NCBI GenBank assembly: GCA_937898545.1
Contig: CALEJV010000008.1
Location: 1-61,143 of the forward strand
Reading direction: 5' to 3'
DNA from: an uncultured Candidatus Saccharibacteria bacterium
GTDB taxonomy: Bacteria; Patescibacteriota; Saccharimonadia; Saccharimonadales; Saccharimonadaceae
DNA: 61,143 bases
The translations under genes and the position numbers were made by a program. This document shows, in pieces, positions 43,774-51,669 of the stretch (positions within the stretch are counted from its first letter, which is position 1; every line of letters starts with the position of its first letter). A model generated the notes under the pieces. It did no database searches and had not been told where the DNA came from. It worked only from the letters and a program-made list of their open reading frames with translations.

Positions 43774-45291
43774 CCGAGCGTGGAAGGCCCGGCTGGCCCG
43801 GAATCGGGCGGATGATGTGGAGATCAACCGCGCCTTCGAGCAGGCCGGCGTCCGGCTGGTCTCCACCAGCGAGAACATCGACCAGACACCGGGCGGCATG
43901 CTGCTGCACAGCATCATGAGCTCCATCGCCGAGTTCTACAGTCGGAATCTCGCCAATGAGGTCATCAAGGGGATGGGCGAAAAGGCCAGGAATGGTGGGA
44001 CGCTGGGTAAGGCGCCGCTGGGGTACATCAACGTCCGCGCCAGAGACGAGAACGGAAGAGAGATCCGCACCATCGCGCTCGATGAGGCGCGGGCACCGCT
44101 CATCCGGCTGGCGTTTACGGAGTATGCGACCGGGCAGTGGACGACGAAGAGGCTCGCCGCGCACCTGCACGATCGGGGGCTGACGACCGTGCCGACGGCC
44201 CGCAAGCCAGCCAAGGCGGTGTCGGGCGCCCAGCTGCATCGTATGCTGCGCCACCCCTACTACAAGGGCGTCATCTCCTTCCAAGGGGTGGAGTACGCCG
44301 GGGCACATGAGCCCTTGGTGGATGAAGAGACCTGGAGCCAGGTGCAGGCGGTGCTGGACTCCCATCGCTTCGGCGAGCGGGAGCGTCAACACAACCACCA
44401 CCTCAAGACGACGGTGTACTGCGGCCTGTGCGGGGCCCGCTTGCTGGTGCAGAACACGCGCAACAGCAAAGGCGATCTCTACCCCTACTTCATCTGCGCC
44501 AGGCGGCAGCGAACCCACGACTGCGCCTTCCGCGCCGTCCTGATCGACGTCGTCGAAGAGCAGATGAACGCGCTATACCGGACGATCCAGCTGGGCCGCC
44601 AGGATCGCCAGCTGGTGGAGCAGTATGTGCGAGAGGAACTACGGCGCCTTGAGCGCGACAAAGATCGGACAATCCGCTCCCTCACCACCAGGCGCACCAA
44701 CATCGAGGACAAGCGCCGCCGCTTGATGCACGCCCACTACGAAGGAGCCGTCCCCCTAGAGCTTCTCAAAGAGGAACAGACCCAGCTCACGAGCGAGCTC
44801 GATCACATCGAGCGCCAGCTGGCCGCCTACCAAGCCGACATAACCGAGGTACGGCAGCGCCTCACCCAGGCCCTCGATCTCCTCGAAGACTGCCACCGCC
44901 TCTACCAAGCCGCCCCACCGCACCTGAAGAAGCTGCTCAACCAGGTGTTCTTCGAGCGGGTGCTGGTCAACCCGGCGGTGGATGAAGACGGCCGAGTCGT
45001 TCTGCCGGAAGATGGAACGAATGATGACGGAGGCAGGAGTGCGCCCGACGCAGCAGCTGGCGACTGCCCGATAGGGGAGAATGACGGGCCATTGCAGCGA
45101 GCCGCAGCACCGCGCCTGCTGGCCGACGCAAGCAGCGACGCCAACCTGGCAGCCGACCTGCGGCGGCCCTTCGACTGGCTGACCAGCCGACGAATGCACA
45201 ACGTCGCACGACAGCACCGTGCGACCTTGTTGCAGGACAACACACCAGAAAACCGGGACAACCAGGTGGACTGCCCGGTCAACGACACCGT

Positions 45292-45398
45292 CTGCAACGA
45301 CGAAGCGCTCACCAGTGGTGGTGAGCGCTTCGCATCTTTATCAACCAACCCAGACCGTGTTACTCATGACCTAGGTTTGGGTAAGGCAATCGTGGTAC
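45292..45398 (+). repeat. Right 107-bp direct repeat, overlapping the tRNA-Arg 3-prime end
   Basis: Partner of 41078-41184. It includes a perfect 14-bp inverted repeat CGAAGCGCTCACCA/TGGTGAGCGCTTCG (about 45301-45332) that could fold as a hairpin. Its last six bases (TGGTAC) are the complement of the tRNA 3-prime end, GTACCA. Confidence 0.9.
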
Positions 45399-45469
45399 AC
45401 TCGGCGCGATTCGAACGCACGACCTTTGGCTCCGCAAGCCAACGCTCTATCCAGCTGAGCTACGAGTGC
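45393..45469 (-). tRNA. tRNA-Arg(GCG)
   Basis: Acceptor GCACTCG pairs with CGAGTGT. The anticodon arm TTGGC/GCCAA encloses TTGCGGA, anticodon GCG (reads CGC and perhaps CGU). Discriminator A and CCA encoded. A GCG anticodon is uncommon in bacteria, where ACG (inosine-modified) usually serves this box. The gene is the probable integration target of the island. Confidence 0.93.
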
Positions 45470-45585
45470 ATACCTGGGAAACAAATGTTGCCCAGACCAA
45501 ACTACAAGGTACACTGGATGATACCAGATCGCTTATTATTGTAGCACAGAGGTGCGCTGAGGGCAAGACGCCGTGGCTAAAACTA

Positions 45586-46221
45586 CTACTGCAGCCGCAG
45601 ATAAATAATCAGCCGCTCGAGTAAGTCGGGCTTGCGCTCGCTCATTGGTAGGTGAGAGGCGATGAGGTCAACCAGTTGCTCGCCCACATCCTCGGGGAAG
45701 TACATGACGATGGGCATAGCGAAGCGTTTGCGTGGGATGAGCGTGATCCAGTTTTGCGTGGGCTTGGCAGTAACGCTAAAGGAGCGGAAGGTATCGTACG
45801 AGTAAGTCCGCTGGCCCACCACCACCTCGGCGTGGCTAGCGCTGTAGTTTAGCAATGCGGCTGGCCGCTGCAGCGAGACGATCAACGCCACCGCCATAAT
45901 GGGAATAAGCAGCGCGAAGGTGTACGACTTAAACAAAAAGATCGAAATCGCGAAGAGTACCACCACAACCACACCAAAAATGATATACCAGCCACGGGGG
46001 CGAGTGGTGTCATTGACCTCGCGCTCTTGCCAAATGAGAAGCGGCTCGGTGGGGTCGGGAAAGGGCGAAACCTGCGACGAATTGCTGTTGGTCTCACTCG
46101 GCCCACGGCGAATCTCGAGTGGTGGATTAGGCTCATCAGTGGCCTGCGTCTCGGCACGAGTGGTGCGCGACGGGTCGACTGCATCTGAAGATGATGACTG
46201 ATCGAATTGCGATGGCTGCAT
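45586..46221 (-). CDS. Two-helix membrane protein with disordered N-terminus
   Basis: 211 residues from the ATG at 46221, six bases after a -10 box. Residues 1-75 are Ser/Thr/Pro/Glu-rich. Two adjacent helices (about 79-120, IIFGVVVVVLFAISIFLF and YTFALLIPIMAVALIVSL) form a hairpin. The remaining 90 residues look like a bacterial PH-like beta domain (HAEVVVGQRTYSYDTFRSFSV, then NWITLIPRKRFAMPIVMYF), ending in an amphipathic helix. Resembles small membrane proteins with a cytoplasmic PH-like domain; function unknown. The tRNA-Arg gene lies 115 bases downstream. Confidence 0.78.
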   Translation of the reverse strand: MQPSQFDQSSSSDAVDPSRTTRAETQATDEPNPPLEIRRGPSETNSNSSQVSPFPDPTEPLLIWQEREVNDTTRPRGWYIIFGVVVVVLFAISIFLFKSYTFALLIPIMAVALIVSLQRPAALLNYSASHAEVVVGQRTYSYDTFRSFSVTAKPTQNWITLIPRKRFAMPIVMYFPEDVGEQLVDLIASHLPMSERKPDLLERLIIYLRLQ

Positions 46222-46227
46222 ATGTTT

Positions 46228-46233
46228 AGTATA
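46228..46233 (-). promoter_or_regulatory. -10 box, leaderless promoter
   Basis: TATACT on the minus strand, six bases before the ATG at 46221. Confidence 0.65.
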
Positions 46234-46288
46234 GCATAGAACATTGGCGAAAGACGATGGTTTGGGGTGGGGAATACACCGATATAAC

Positions 46289-46890
46289 CTAGCCGACAAC
46301 AGAAGAATCTATTATGAATCTAGAAGATCTCCGTTGTTCAATAGCATTCAGTTGTTTTTCTAGATCATCAATTATAGGAATAACTGTAAACTGCAGATCA
46401 AGAATTGCTTGACGTTCTTCATCATTACCTGCAGCTACAGCCTTAGATTCGCGATCTGCTAAATAGGCAAGCACCTTTCGATGGTAATACAGCTTGGTAG
46501 ATAACTTCTCAAATAGAGATTGTTCTTTATTTAACCTACCCAGTAACTTACTGACTAGATTTCGATCTTTAATATTTTTAGGCCTAACCCCCTGTAAACC
46601 AGCAAAGAATTCATCGGAAATAGGGATTTCTATAGGGGTGCCTTCATAGCTTTCGTCGTTTGTTATTACTTTTCTATATCTAGGATGTTTTTCTCCGCTT
46701 GGCTCTTCTTGATGGAGTGCTGTTGAGTCGAGTGTGTCCATCGGCATGGCATCGCACGCTGTAGACCCAATACCAGAGACCGCGTCTATTTGCGTTTTTT
46801 CATGCTCTATTGCTTCTGGGGGGGGGTTGGTTCGAAAGAAGCTTGCTCTGGAGTGTAAGGTTGCTGAGTAGGGTGTTCAAATGTAGACAT
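46289..46890 (-). pseudogene. Coiled-coil hypothetical protein, frame broken at a G9 tract
   Basis: The intact part (46289-46747) gives 152 residues: a polar N-terminus, then helices (EQSLFEKLSTKLYYHRKVLAYLADRESK) and a coiled-coil-like end. Reading upstream in the same frame stays open through EHEKTQIDAVSGIGS to 46815. An ATG at 46890 begins MSTFEHPTQQPYTPEQAS in a frame that meets a stop just after the nine-C run (46818-46826 as G on the plus strand). Adding one C joins both frames into about 200 codons. Either a sequencing error, a pseudogene, or a phase-variable switch. No known family. Confidence 0.62.
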
Positions 46891-47008
46891 TGTATAGGAG
46901 CCTTTTGATTATTTAGATTTATAGTATACAACAATATAGAATTATGCAATAGAGGTGAGAGGTTTTGCAACTATAATTTGTGATGGGCAATATTACTTTT
47001 ATAAAGCA

Positions 47009-47042
47009 AAACCCTCGACAGCCGAATTGCTACCGAGGGTTC
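47009..47042 (-). terminator. Hairpin terminator after tRNA-Ser(TGA)
   Basis: On the minus strand AACCCTCG pairs with CGAGGGTT, followed by TTGCTTT. Confidence 0.7.
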
Positions 47043-47056
47043 GAGTAAGCATGAGA

Positions 47057-47145
47057 TGGCGGAGAGAGTGGGATTCGAACCCACGGTAGGGGATGCCTAC
47101 GCCGGTTTTCAAGACCGGTACCTTCAACCACTCGGTCATCTCTCC
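47057..47145 (-). tRNA. tRNA-Ser(TGA)
   Basis: Class II tRNA. Acceptor GGAGAGA pairs with TCTCTCC. The anticodon arm CCGGT/ACCGG encloses CTTGAAA, anticodon TGA (reads UCA, UCG and others). Long variable arm, T arm GTGGG-TTCGAAT-CCCAC, CCA encoded. The fourth tRNA-Ser of the window. Confidence 0.96.
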
Positions 47146-47237
47146 AGTCTCGCTTATTATAGCATGAGATGGAGCAAGGCAAAAGATGAGGGTTGTTAAT
47201 TGATATACTACAGAGAGGCTACTGCCAAAATAACCTA

Positions 47238-47918
47238 TTATCCAAACGGCTGATGAGCCACCACCACTGCAATAACCTGCCGTGCGCCAGCAGTGCGGAG
47301 GCAACGCGAAGCATAGCGGATCGTTGCACCTGTTGTAGAAATATCATCGATAAGGCAATAGGTGACCTCTGAAGAAAGAGTATATGAGCAAGCGAATGCT
47401 TGGCGGGCTTGCTGCTGGCGCTGGGCACGGCTACTCCCTAGCTGCACGCTGTTCTGAGCGCGTGTGAGGACTGGCTGGCAGGGCAGGCCACGCCGCTGCG
47501 CAAAGGCCTGGGCAAGCAACCGGCAGTGGTCATACCCACGCTGGCGCTGATGTGCTGGAATGGTCGGGATGGGCACAATGATGGTATCCGCCGGTAGCGG
47601 CGGCGTGACGGCGTCGAGTAAGTCTGCGAGGGTGTGCTGAGCCGCCTGGGTGCGCTCAAACTTGTAGCGGTTTATCAGCTGCTCTAGCGCACCCTCACGC
47701 TGTAGGGCACACCAGGCAGCTGCATAGGGCAGGGTGCAGGTTTGACACTGGCCAGACAGGGTAGGTTGGCCGCACTCGAGGCAACGATAGAGTGGATCGT
47801 GGATGATGTCGTTTTTACAATTATCGCAGAGCAGTGTCCCAACGATGTTGCAACCACAACAGGTATGCGGGGCAAGGAGGGTGGCAAGGTAGGTCGGTAT
47901 TGTGATTTTTACACTCAT
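47238..47918 (-). CDS. comF: ComF-family phosphoribosyltransferase-like protein
   Basis: 226 residues. N-terminal zinc-binding Cys clusters (CCGCNIVGTLLCDNC and CLECGQPTLSGQCQTC) are followed by a type I phosphoribosyltransferase domain with VPIPTIPAHQRQRGYDHCRLLA and the PRPP-loop LIDDISTTGATI. ComF proteins take part in DNA uptake and related processes in naturally competent bacteria. No other competence gene is visible nearby, so uptake of DNA is inference. Its TATAAT and GGAGAGG lie before the ATG at 47918, and it diverges from hsp20. Confidence 0.9.
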   Translation of the reverse strand: MSVKITIPTYLATLLAPHTCCGCNIVGTLLCDNCKNDIIHDPLYRCLECGQPTLSGQCQTCTLPYAAAWCALQREGALEQLINRYKFERTQAAQHTLADLLDAVTPPLPADTIIVPIPTIPAHQRQRGYDHCRLLAQAFAQRRGLPCQPVLTRAQNSVQLGSSRAQRQQQARQAFACSYTLSSEVTYCLIDDISTTGATIRYASRCLRTAGARQVIAVVVAHQPFG

Positions 47919-48024
47919 GAGGCCTCTCCAGTTGATTATACGTCATCGATTAGCTATAATAAATCCAGACTGTTGTCGAAATGGTAATTTGTGCATTAGC
48001 AAAAGAAAGTATGTGGAGGAAATT

Positions 48025-48549
48025 ATGGCCCGGAGTCAAGATGATGATCTTTTGATCGGTGATGAGCTTGCGGCAGCATTTTTGGAGGGTGATGACTCAC
48101 TCGCACCAGCTGTGCCAACTCACCAGCCGATGAATCACACCCAAGCAAACCCAATGCCTGCCCAGAGCCAGCAGAGCCAAACTTCGCCATGGGGCGAAGA
48201 GCCTGCCCAGAGTGAGGAAGACTACACTGGCCAATTGGCAGTCGATGTGTATGAGACCGAGACACAGCTCGTGGTAAAGGCCCGCACCGCTGGAGTGAAC
48301 CGCGAGGAATTGGATGTGAAGATCAACGATGGGCTGTTGACGATCGTTGGTACCCTGAGTAGTGGTGACGACACTGTAGCCACCAAATGGCACAACCAAG
48401 AGTGCTACTGGGGTGAATTTAGCCGTACGCTGGAGCTGCCCGTAACGGTACGTGAGGACGAGACGACTGCTGTGCTGAAGGATGGTGTGCTGACCATTAC
48501 CTTCGAGAAGGTTAAGCAAGAGCAGGCCAAGAAGATCCCGATCCTGTAG
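48025..48549 (+). CDS. Small heat-shock protein Hsp20
   Basis: 174 residues from the ATG at 48025, with GGAGGA upstream. Residues about 1-70 are polar with a Gln-rich stretch. The alpha-crystallin domain (about 75-165) has LAVDVYETETQLVVKART, DVKINDGLLTIVG and LKDGVLTITFEK, ending in the KKIPIL motif that caps the dimer groove. It holds unfolded client proteins. A TATAAT at about 47955 gives a leader of about 60 bases. No CIRCE or other heat-shock operator was recognised. Confidence 0.94.
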   Translation: MARSQDDDLLIGDELAAAFLEGDDSLAPAVPTHQPMNHTQANPMPAQSQQSQTSPWGEEPAQSEEDYTGQLAVDVYETETQLVVKARTAGVNREELDVKINDGLLTIVGTLSSGDDTVATKWHNQECYWGEFSRTLELPVTVREDETTAVLKDGVLTITFEKVKQEQAKKIPIL

Positions 48550-48577
48550 GGAAGGGAAAACGAGCTTTGAGATAATG

Positions 48578-48602
48578 ACCCCGCTGGTGCGGGGTTGTTT
48601 TG
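48578..48602 (+). terminator. Rho-independent terminator of hsp20
   Basis: ACCCCGC and GCGGGGT around TGGT, followed by TGTTTT. Confidence 0.88.
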
Positions 48603-48950
48603 TGCTACGGGTAGCTAATAAGGTCTTTCATGGTATTCTTGTCTTATATATTCTTTATTTCGTTTAGCAGAGCGTGAATATTGGCAATCTGGGGTTAGTA
48701 GACGGCACTCTAAGAGGTTAGCACTGTAGTAATCGGAGGAGAGTAATAGTTCAGTAATACAAGAAGACACTAAAACACCGCTATAATAGAGTCAATGGTT
48801 CGTTACGAGGGGTCTGAGCTAGACTAGAGGAATGCAGGTGGAATTTCTTAGCTAGAGTAGAATAGTGTGGCTAGTGCTACGCGAAAAAGGTATCTCTATA
48901 GCAAGAAGAGACAGGATTTCTTGCATGAGAGTCAACAAGTATACTTCTAA
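48603..48950. other. Intergenic region without a recognised gene
   Basis: Contains a TATAAT at about 48783 that could start a short RNA toward the right, but no stable RNA family was recognised. The small reading frames here have no ribosome sites. Confidence 0.45.
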
Positions 48951-48952
48951 AC

Positions 48953-48979
48953 AAAAGAACCACCCTGCGAGAGGGTGGT
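48953..48979 (-). terminator. Rho-independent terminator of the pilin cluster
   Basis: On the minus strand ACCACCCT and AGGGTGGT around CTCGC, followed by TCTTTTG. Confidence 0.88.
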
Positions 48980-49010
48980 ATAAGAGAGCCAATGAAGAAA
49001 GGTGGTTGTG

Positions 49011-49451
49011 CTATTGCCCTTGGTTGGCACCGATGTTGACGACAACGAAGTTGACGAGCGCGTAGGCGATGATTGCAACGACAAGACCAACAATGGCGTA
49101 CATGATGGTGTTCTTGGCACCAGTGACGGCGTTTGAGTCACCATTTGATACGGTGTAGCGTACACCGCCGATCACGATCATGATAACAGCGACCGCACCA
49201 ACGATGAAGAGAATCACGTTGACGATAATTTGAAAGATACCTGAACCCTCAGTACAGCCTTCTTTTTCGCTGCCAAAGAGACAACTTACTTGGTCATTCC
49301 CCTTAGCAGAGCCAACTCCCTTCCTGAGGCCAAGACCGTTGTCGGATGCAGCTGCTGCGCCAACGTGTGGAGCTACCAGCCCAGCAACACCTGCAGCCAG
49401 CATTGGCACGGCGAGGAGTGTAAGCATAGCTTTTTTGATATTGATTTTCAT
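49011..49451 (-). CDS. VirB2/TrbC-like pilin subunit A
   Basis: 146 residues from the ATG at 49451, seven bases after AAGGA (an upstream ATG at 49457 is too close). Signal peptide about 1-34, cleavage near AAAASD. A short loop with two Cys (CLFGSEKEGC) precedes two helices (about 65-90 and 106-133). The joining loop carries SNGDSNAVTGAKNTIMYAIVG. The loop Cys pair could form a disulphide in the mature subunit. It has its own upstream region (49452-49608) with a TATATA box and repeated AGTAC, so it may be expressed separately and more strongly than the upstream pilins. Confidence 0.88.
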   Translation of the reverse strand: MKINIKKAMLTLLAVPMLAAGVAGLVAPHVGAAAASDNGLGLRKGVGSAKGNDQVSCLFGSEKEGCTEGSGIFQIIVNVILFIVGAVAVIMIVIGGVRYTVSNGDSNAVTGAKNTIMYAIVGLVVAIIAYALVNFVVVNIGANQGQ

Positions 49452-49608
49452 TGTCATATCCTTTCTATTGGCGTTAGTACTGTCTTGTACTACCTGTACT
49501 ATCTATATATACCAAAAATTTGCCAAAATGTTAAGAGCTAACGGAGAAAATTACCGAAAAAGAGCCTATTTTATTGCAGAATGCAAGCGAGGTAGATGAT
49601 AGAGGTAG

Positions 49609-50067
49609 TTAGACGTAATTATATTGAGCGGTTGGGGTGGATTGGCTGCCGCCACTACCAAGAAGATTTGAGACAACAAAATTAACAATCGCATAGGCAA
49701 GGATAGCCACAACTAAGCCGGCAACTGCATAAAGAATAGTGTTCTTTGCGCTTTGTATACCATTTGAGTCACCATTTGACGTGGTGTAGCGAATACCACC
49801 AACGACGATCATAATGACAGCAATAGCACCAAGTGCATAGAGCATAATGTTAACGATATTCGTGATAGCAGTACCAATATTAAAGTTATTAACAGTGCCA
49901 CCAGCATTATCGATACCTTTTTTTACTTGGTCTTGTGCGCTAACACCTACTGCAAAGGTTTGTGATAGCTGGCTAGTAGACAGAGCACTAGCAGAAGGGG
50001 CGACCATACCAGCAATAACGACAGAGCAGATACCTGTACCAAGAACTAGTTTTTTAATAATGTTCAT
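49609..50067 (-). CDS. VirB2/TrbC-like pilin subunit B
   Basis: 152 residues. Signal peptide about 1-29 (ASALS). No Cys in the mature part. Two helices (about 66-90 and 107-130) flank SNGDSNGIQSAKNTILYAVAG. A Ser/Gly/Thr tail ends in YNYV. It lies 12 bases after gene C. Most similar to subunit A in its helices, which suggests a fairly recent duplication. Confidence 0.88.
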   Translation of the reverse strand: MNIIKKLVLGTGICSVVIAGMVAPSASALSTSQLSQTFAVGVSAQDQVKKGIDNAGGTVNNFNIGTAITNIVNIMLYALGAIAVIMIVVGGIRYTTSNGDSNGIQSAKNTILYAVAGLVVAILAYAIVNFVVSNLLGSGGSQSTPTAQYNYV

Positions 50068-50079
50068 CTTATATCTCCT

Positions 50080-50511
50080 TTATTTTATTGATAGATTGTC
50101 AGTAACCCAGTTGACAATGGTATACGAAAGAATGGCGATAACGATACCTGCTACTGCGTAGAGAATAGTATTACGAGCAGCTTTGACTGCTTGTGGGTCT
50201 CCACCAGCTAATGTAAAGCGAAAGCCAGCATAGACAATCATGATGACCGAGACACCACCAAGAATCATGAGTGCAGTATTAATACCACTTTTAATAACTG
50301 ACTCTGGGTTGGGGATACCAGTGCCACTGGAGGTGACTGACTCACAGCCACTCTCGCCATAGTCACTTGCCTTTTGGCATGCGCTGTCTTTTTCGAGGCC
50401 GCTATTAAGCTCTACTTTTGCGTAGGCAGTTGATGTAATCGCAATGATAGGAAGCAATAAGATAATGCCGATACTAATTGAGCTAATACAGCGTGATAAA
50501 AAAAACTTCAT
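50080..50511 (-). CDS. VirB2/TrbC-like pilin subunit C
   Basis: 143 residues. Signal peptide about 1-31 (TAYAK). Two Cys in ACQKASDYGESGC, probably a disulphide loop. Helices about 78-100 and 114-137, with loop AGGDPQAVKAARNTILYAVAG, where ARNTI replaces AKNTI. Overlaps the upstream gene by four bases. Confidence 0.86.
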   Translation of the reverse strand: MKFFLSRCISSISIGIILLLPIIAITSTAYAKVELNSGLEKDSACQKASDYGESGCESVTSSGTGIPNPESVIKSGINTALMILGGVSVIMIVYAGFRFTLAGGDPQAVKAARNTILYAVAGIVIAILSYTIVNWVTDNLSIK

Positions 50512-50801
50512 GAGGGAAGCACTCCATTCATAACAGTATTTGTAATGACAAACGCAAATAGCACAATAGCAAGACCGACAATAGCACCTAATAATGTGTT
50601 TTTTGCACGGGTAACCTGACCCGGGTCATCTTGAGACATAGTATACATAAAACCCGCTACAACTATGACGATGACAGCGATAACACCAGCCCAAAGGTAG
50701 GCAGTGTTGAGGAGGTTTTTAACGATGTCAGTGTTATGAGCAGTACTATGATAGCCTATTTCGTTTGCGTGAATTTCTATGGTTGAAAGAAAGCGCCACA
50801 T
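50508..50801 (-). CDS. VirB2/TrbC-like pilin subunit D, no signal peptide
   Basis: 97 residues, the shortest of the set. It has no clear signal peptide; a polar N-terminus of about 30 residues precedes two helices (about 34-54 and 69-92) with loop MSQDDPGQVTRAKNTLLGAIVG. Absence of a signal suggests direct membrane insertion with both termini placed differently, or a core structural subunit. Overlaps the upstream gene by one base (TAATG). Confidence 0.82.
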   Translation of the reverse strand: MWRFLSTIEIHANEIGYHSTAHNTDIVKNLLNTAYLWAGVIAVIVIVVAGFMYTMSQDDPGQVTRAKNTLLGAIVGLAIVLFAFVITNTVMNGVLPS

Positions 50802-51211
50802 TATAAGATCCCCGCTATTGTATTAACAACCATCGCTGCTGTTATTGCAATGACAAGACCTATAAGAGCATCACGAACTGTATTCTTGGCCCGAGCCATT
50901 GCCTCAGGACTACCTGTACTGACCATGTACATGTAACCACCCTTGATAATAAACCCGACAGCAATATATGCAACAACGACCATTGCTGCCTGAAGGACAT
51001 TAAGGGCAATCGTTAGTAGGATAGTTTGCGTTTCTAAATCGCTCCGAATTGTTTTACAATCATCTTGTTTTTGTAGTCCGCGATACCAGGCAGGCATACC
51101 AAGGAAATTTGGTGGTGAGCAGGGTGCATCGGCATGAACAGGTGTAGCTGGTGCCAGAATAGAAAGAACAGCAATGACACTAATACCATAGACGAGTAAA
51201 CGACGAATCAT
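50801..51211 (-). CDS. VirB2/TrbC-like pilin subunit E
   Basis: 136 residues. Signal peptide about 1-27 (VHADA). Two Cys bracket a loop (CSPPNFLGMPAWYRGLQKQDDC). Helices about 66-95 and 108-133, with loop STGSPEAMARAKNTVRDALIG. Overlaps the upstream gene by four bases. Confidence 0.84.
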   Translation of the reverse strand: MIRRLLVYGISVIAVLSILAPATPVHADAPCSPPNFLGMPAWYRGLQKQDDCKTIRSDLETQTILLTIALNVLQAAMVVVAYIAVGFIIKGGYMYMVSTGSPEAMARAKNTVRDALIGLVIAITAAMVVNTIAGIL

Positions 51212-51669
51212 TTGATGATACCTCCCGGCACAAGGAAGTTGAGCGCAATACTCATAACAGCATAAGCAAGCACACCAATAACGACATTTGTTATGATCGT
51301 CTTTGCCTTAGCAGTCTTGTTTGCATCACCGCTGGCTGTTGAATAAAGAATACCAGCGTAAATAAGTGTGCCAACTGCTGCAATACCGACGCCGACATTG
51401 AGAATGCGAAGAATAGCGATGAGTAAATTTGCAATGTTCATCTCGCCTGCGCCATCGTTATCTGCTGTATTACAACTCACGTTGTGAAATTTCAGTACAC
51501 CACAACCATTATCACCAGTTTGACACTCTGCTTTGTTTTTGTTAGCCTCAACAGTACAATCAACCTTATTATTGTCTGTCGCCATTACTCTTGCCGGCAT
51601 GGCGACACCGCCGGCAAAGATTGCCAGCATTGCACCGAATCCCAAAACCAACCGCTTATATTTCATCAT
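51208..51669 (-). CDS. VirB2/TrbC-like pilin subunit F, first of the cluster
   Basis: 153 residues from the ATG at 51669, with AGGAA upstream; the longer frame to 51771 has no ribosome site. Signal peptide about 1-27 (VMATD). Four Cys in the extracytoplasmic loop (CTVEANKNKAEC and CGVLKFHNVSC) could form two disulphides. Helices about 80-105 and 117-140, with a loop ASGDANKTAKAKTIITNVVIG. Its AKTII motif is the most diverged of the set. Confidence 0.84.
   Translation of the reverse strand: MMKYKRLVLGFGAMLAIFAGGVAMPARVMATDNNKVDCTVEANKNKAECQTGDNGCGVLKFHNVSCNTADNDGAGEMNIANLLIAILRILNVGVGIAAVGTLIYAGILYSTASGDANKTAKAKTIITNVVIGVLAYAVMSIALNFLVPGGIIK

Larger units (their letters stand above)
41185..45398. 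mobile_element. Integrative island at tRNA-Arg carrying an ABC exporter
   Basis: A unit of about 4.2 kb bounded by 107-bp direct repeats, with an intact tRNA-Arg(GCG) on the right. Cargo: DrrAB-type exporter, a luxS fragment, an unknown 3-prime fragment and a truncated large serine recombinase. Much of it is visibly more GC-rich than neighbouring genes, and codon choice in the exporter and recombinase (many GCC, CTC, CGG) differs from the flanks. Both a loss of the recombinase N-terminus and gene fragments indicate decay, so it is probably no longer autonomous. Confidence 0.75.
43774..45544 (+). pseudogene. Large serine recombinase lacking the catalytic N-terminus
   Basis: About 590 codons. 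It begins inside the resolvase domain (LARNRADDVEINRAFEQAG, then STSENIDQTPGGMLLHSIMS), so the first 60-80 residues with the nucleophilic Ser are missing; upstream codons in frame belong to an unrelated opposite-strand fragment. The recombinase domain (GYINVRARDENGREIRTI, then SGAQLHRMLRHPYYKGVISF), the zinc ribbon (CGLCGARLLVQNTRNSKG ... CARRQRTHDC) and the coiled coil (about 44640-44830) are intact. The frame runs on through the right direct repeat and antisense through tRNA-Arg to 45544, so the native C-terminus is unclear. Probably an inactive integrase of the island. Confidence 0.85.

Noticed and set aside
48865..49065. 66-codon plus-strand frame
   Set aside because: It overlaps the pilin terminator and the pilin gene on the other strand and lacks a ribosome site.
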